Positions 63,830 to 64,000 of a stretch of 64,000 nt of DNA are shown here, piece by piece. Both the position numbers and the translations under genes were made by a program. Under the pieces are notes generated by a model. The model was not told the DNA's origin and searched no databases. It was given only the letters and a program-made list of their open reading frames with translations. The stretch spans positions 1 to 64,000 of the forward strand of contig NHZP01000078.1 in NCBI GenBank assembly GCA_003313425.1, written 5' to 3'. Origin of the DNA: Pseudopyrenochaeta lycopersici. Lineage: Eukaryota; Ascomycota; Dothideomycetes; Pleosporales; Pseudopyrenochaetaceae. Each line of letters begins with the position of its first letter. The stretch's first letter is position 1.

Positions 63830-64000
63830 CTCCTCGAACCGGTATGCTTTCATAGATCTATGATTAGTTCTGAATCGGGAAATATCACCAGGGAACGTCA
63901 AACAACCAGGTAAAGTGGAGGCTTTTTATCAAGCAAATCAAATAAAGTTAAGCTTTTCATCAAGCAAGTAAAGTAAACGAGTAGCTATTTACTTCACTTG
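63830..64000 (+). mobile_element. diverged end of a second copy of the 13.6-kb hAT family
   Basis: The sequence matches the reverse complement of 13665-13840: the last transposase codons (CGAACCGGTATGCTTTCATAG, encoding RTGMLS and stop), the AT-rich spacer and the CAAGCAAGTAAAGTAAA subterminal motifs. There are many C-to-T type differences. The element continues past the window edge, so its terminal repeat and target duplication are not visible. Nothing of the upstream transposase precedes it, so it is a truncated copy. Confidence 0.88.

Noticed and set aside
1..64000. tRNA, rRNA, CRISPR arrays or bacterial operon signals
   Set aside because: Nothing with the needed structure was seen, and introns and gene families show a fungal genome.

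Overview
The window looks like a transposon-rich, partly decayed stretch of a filamentous ascomycete genome, most likely a Dothideomycete (Pleosporales-like). The reasons are spliceosomal introns of about 45-75 nt with GT..AG ends and CTAAC/CTGAC-type branch sites, fungal-only families (Zn2Cys6, DUF3176, DUF7730-like, CorA-like, NB-ARC/TPR remnants), fungal Fot1/pogo, hAT, Tc1/mariner, MULE, Copia and LINE elements, and many nonsense codons of the C-to-T type expected from repeat-induced point mutation (RIP). No tRNA, rRNA or CRISPR array was seen. The taxon call is inference.

Layout. 0-9 kb: a pogo tail, a broken F-box/ankyrin gene, small cysteine-rich coding pieces, a solo LTR with target duplication, a histidine phosphatase and a clean four-exon chromate transporter. 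9.5-19.6 kb: pogo and MULE remnants, then an apparently intact hAT element (13654-16676) with perfect 8-bp target duplication. 19.8-27.7 kb: a GNAT acetyltransferase, a Copia RT scrap, a large chromodomain/Zn2Cys6/hexapeptide-acyltransferase fusion, and a two-domain coiled-coil protein of unknown family. 28-42 kb: a DUF7730-like gene, LINE fragments, a CorA-like C-terminus, a Tc1/mariner element with one TAG, a short-chain dehydrogenase with one TAG, a LINE ORF1-endonuclease unit, and a stearoyl-CoA desaturase broken by one extra A. 42.5-50 kb: a 119-bp-arm foldback, a hAT-type MITE, an Hsp70-like gene with a signal peptide, and truncated copies of genes found elsewhere in the window. 50-64 kb: a decayed hAT, a five-exon secreted cysteine-rich protein, a DUF3176 gene with a 14-bp duplication, a cluster of solo LTRs, an intact Fot1/pogo element, an NLR-TPR remnant, and the end of a second copy of the 13.6-kb hAT.

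How it fits together. The host genes do not form an obvious pathway or cluster. The common theme is mobile DNA and gene decay: single lesions (TAG from TGG, one inserted base, a 14-bp tandem duplication) sit in otherwise well-kept genes, and two host families have scattered truncated copies inside the window (the coiled-coil family at 26.1, 34.1 and 48.6 kb; the acyltransferase family at 21.6 and 47.4 kb). Genes that appear intact are the phosphatase, chromate transporter, GNAT protein, chromodomain fusion, Hsp70-like protein, secreted protein, hAT transposase (13.8 kb) and pogo transposase (59.1 kb).

The best candidate for something not previously described is the chromodomain + Zn2Cys6 + hexapeptide acyltransferase fusion, whose acyltransferase domain appears to lack the usual catalytic histidine.
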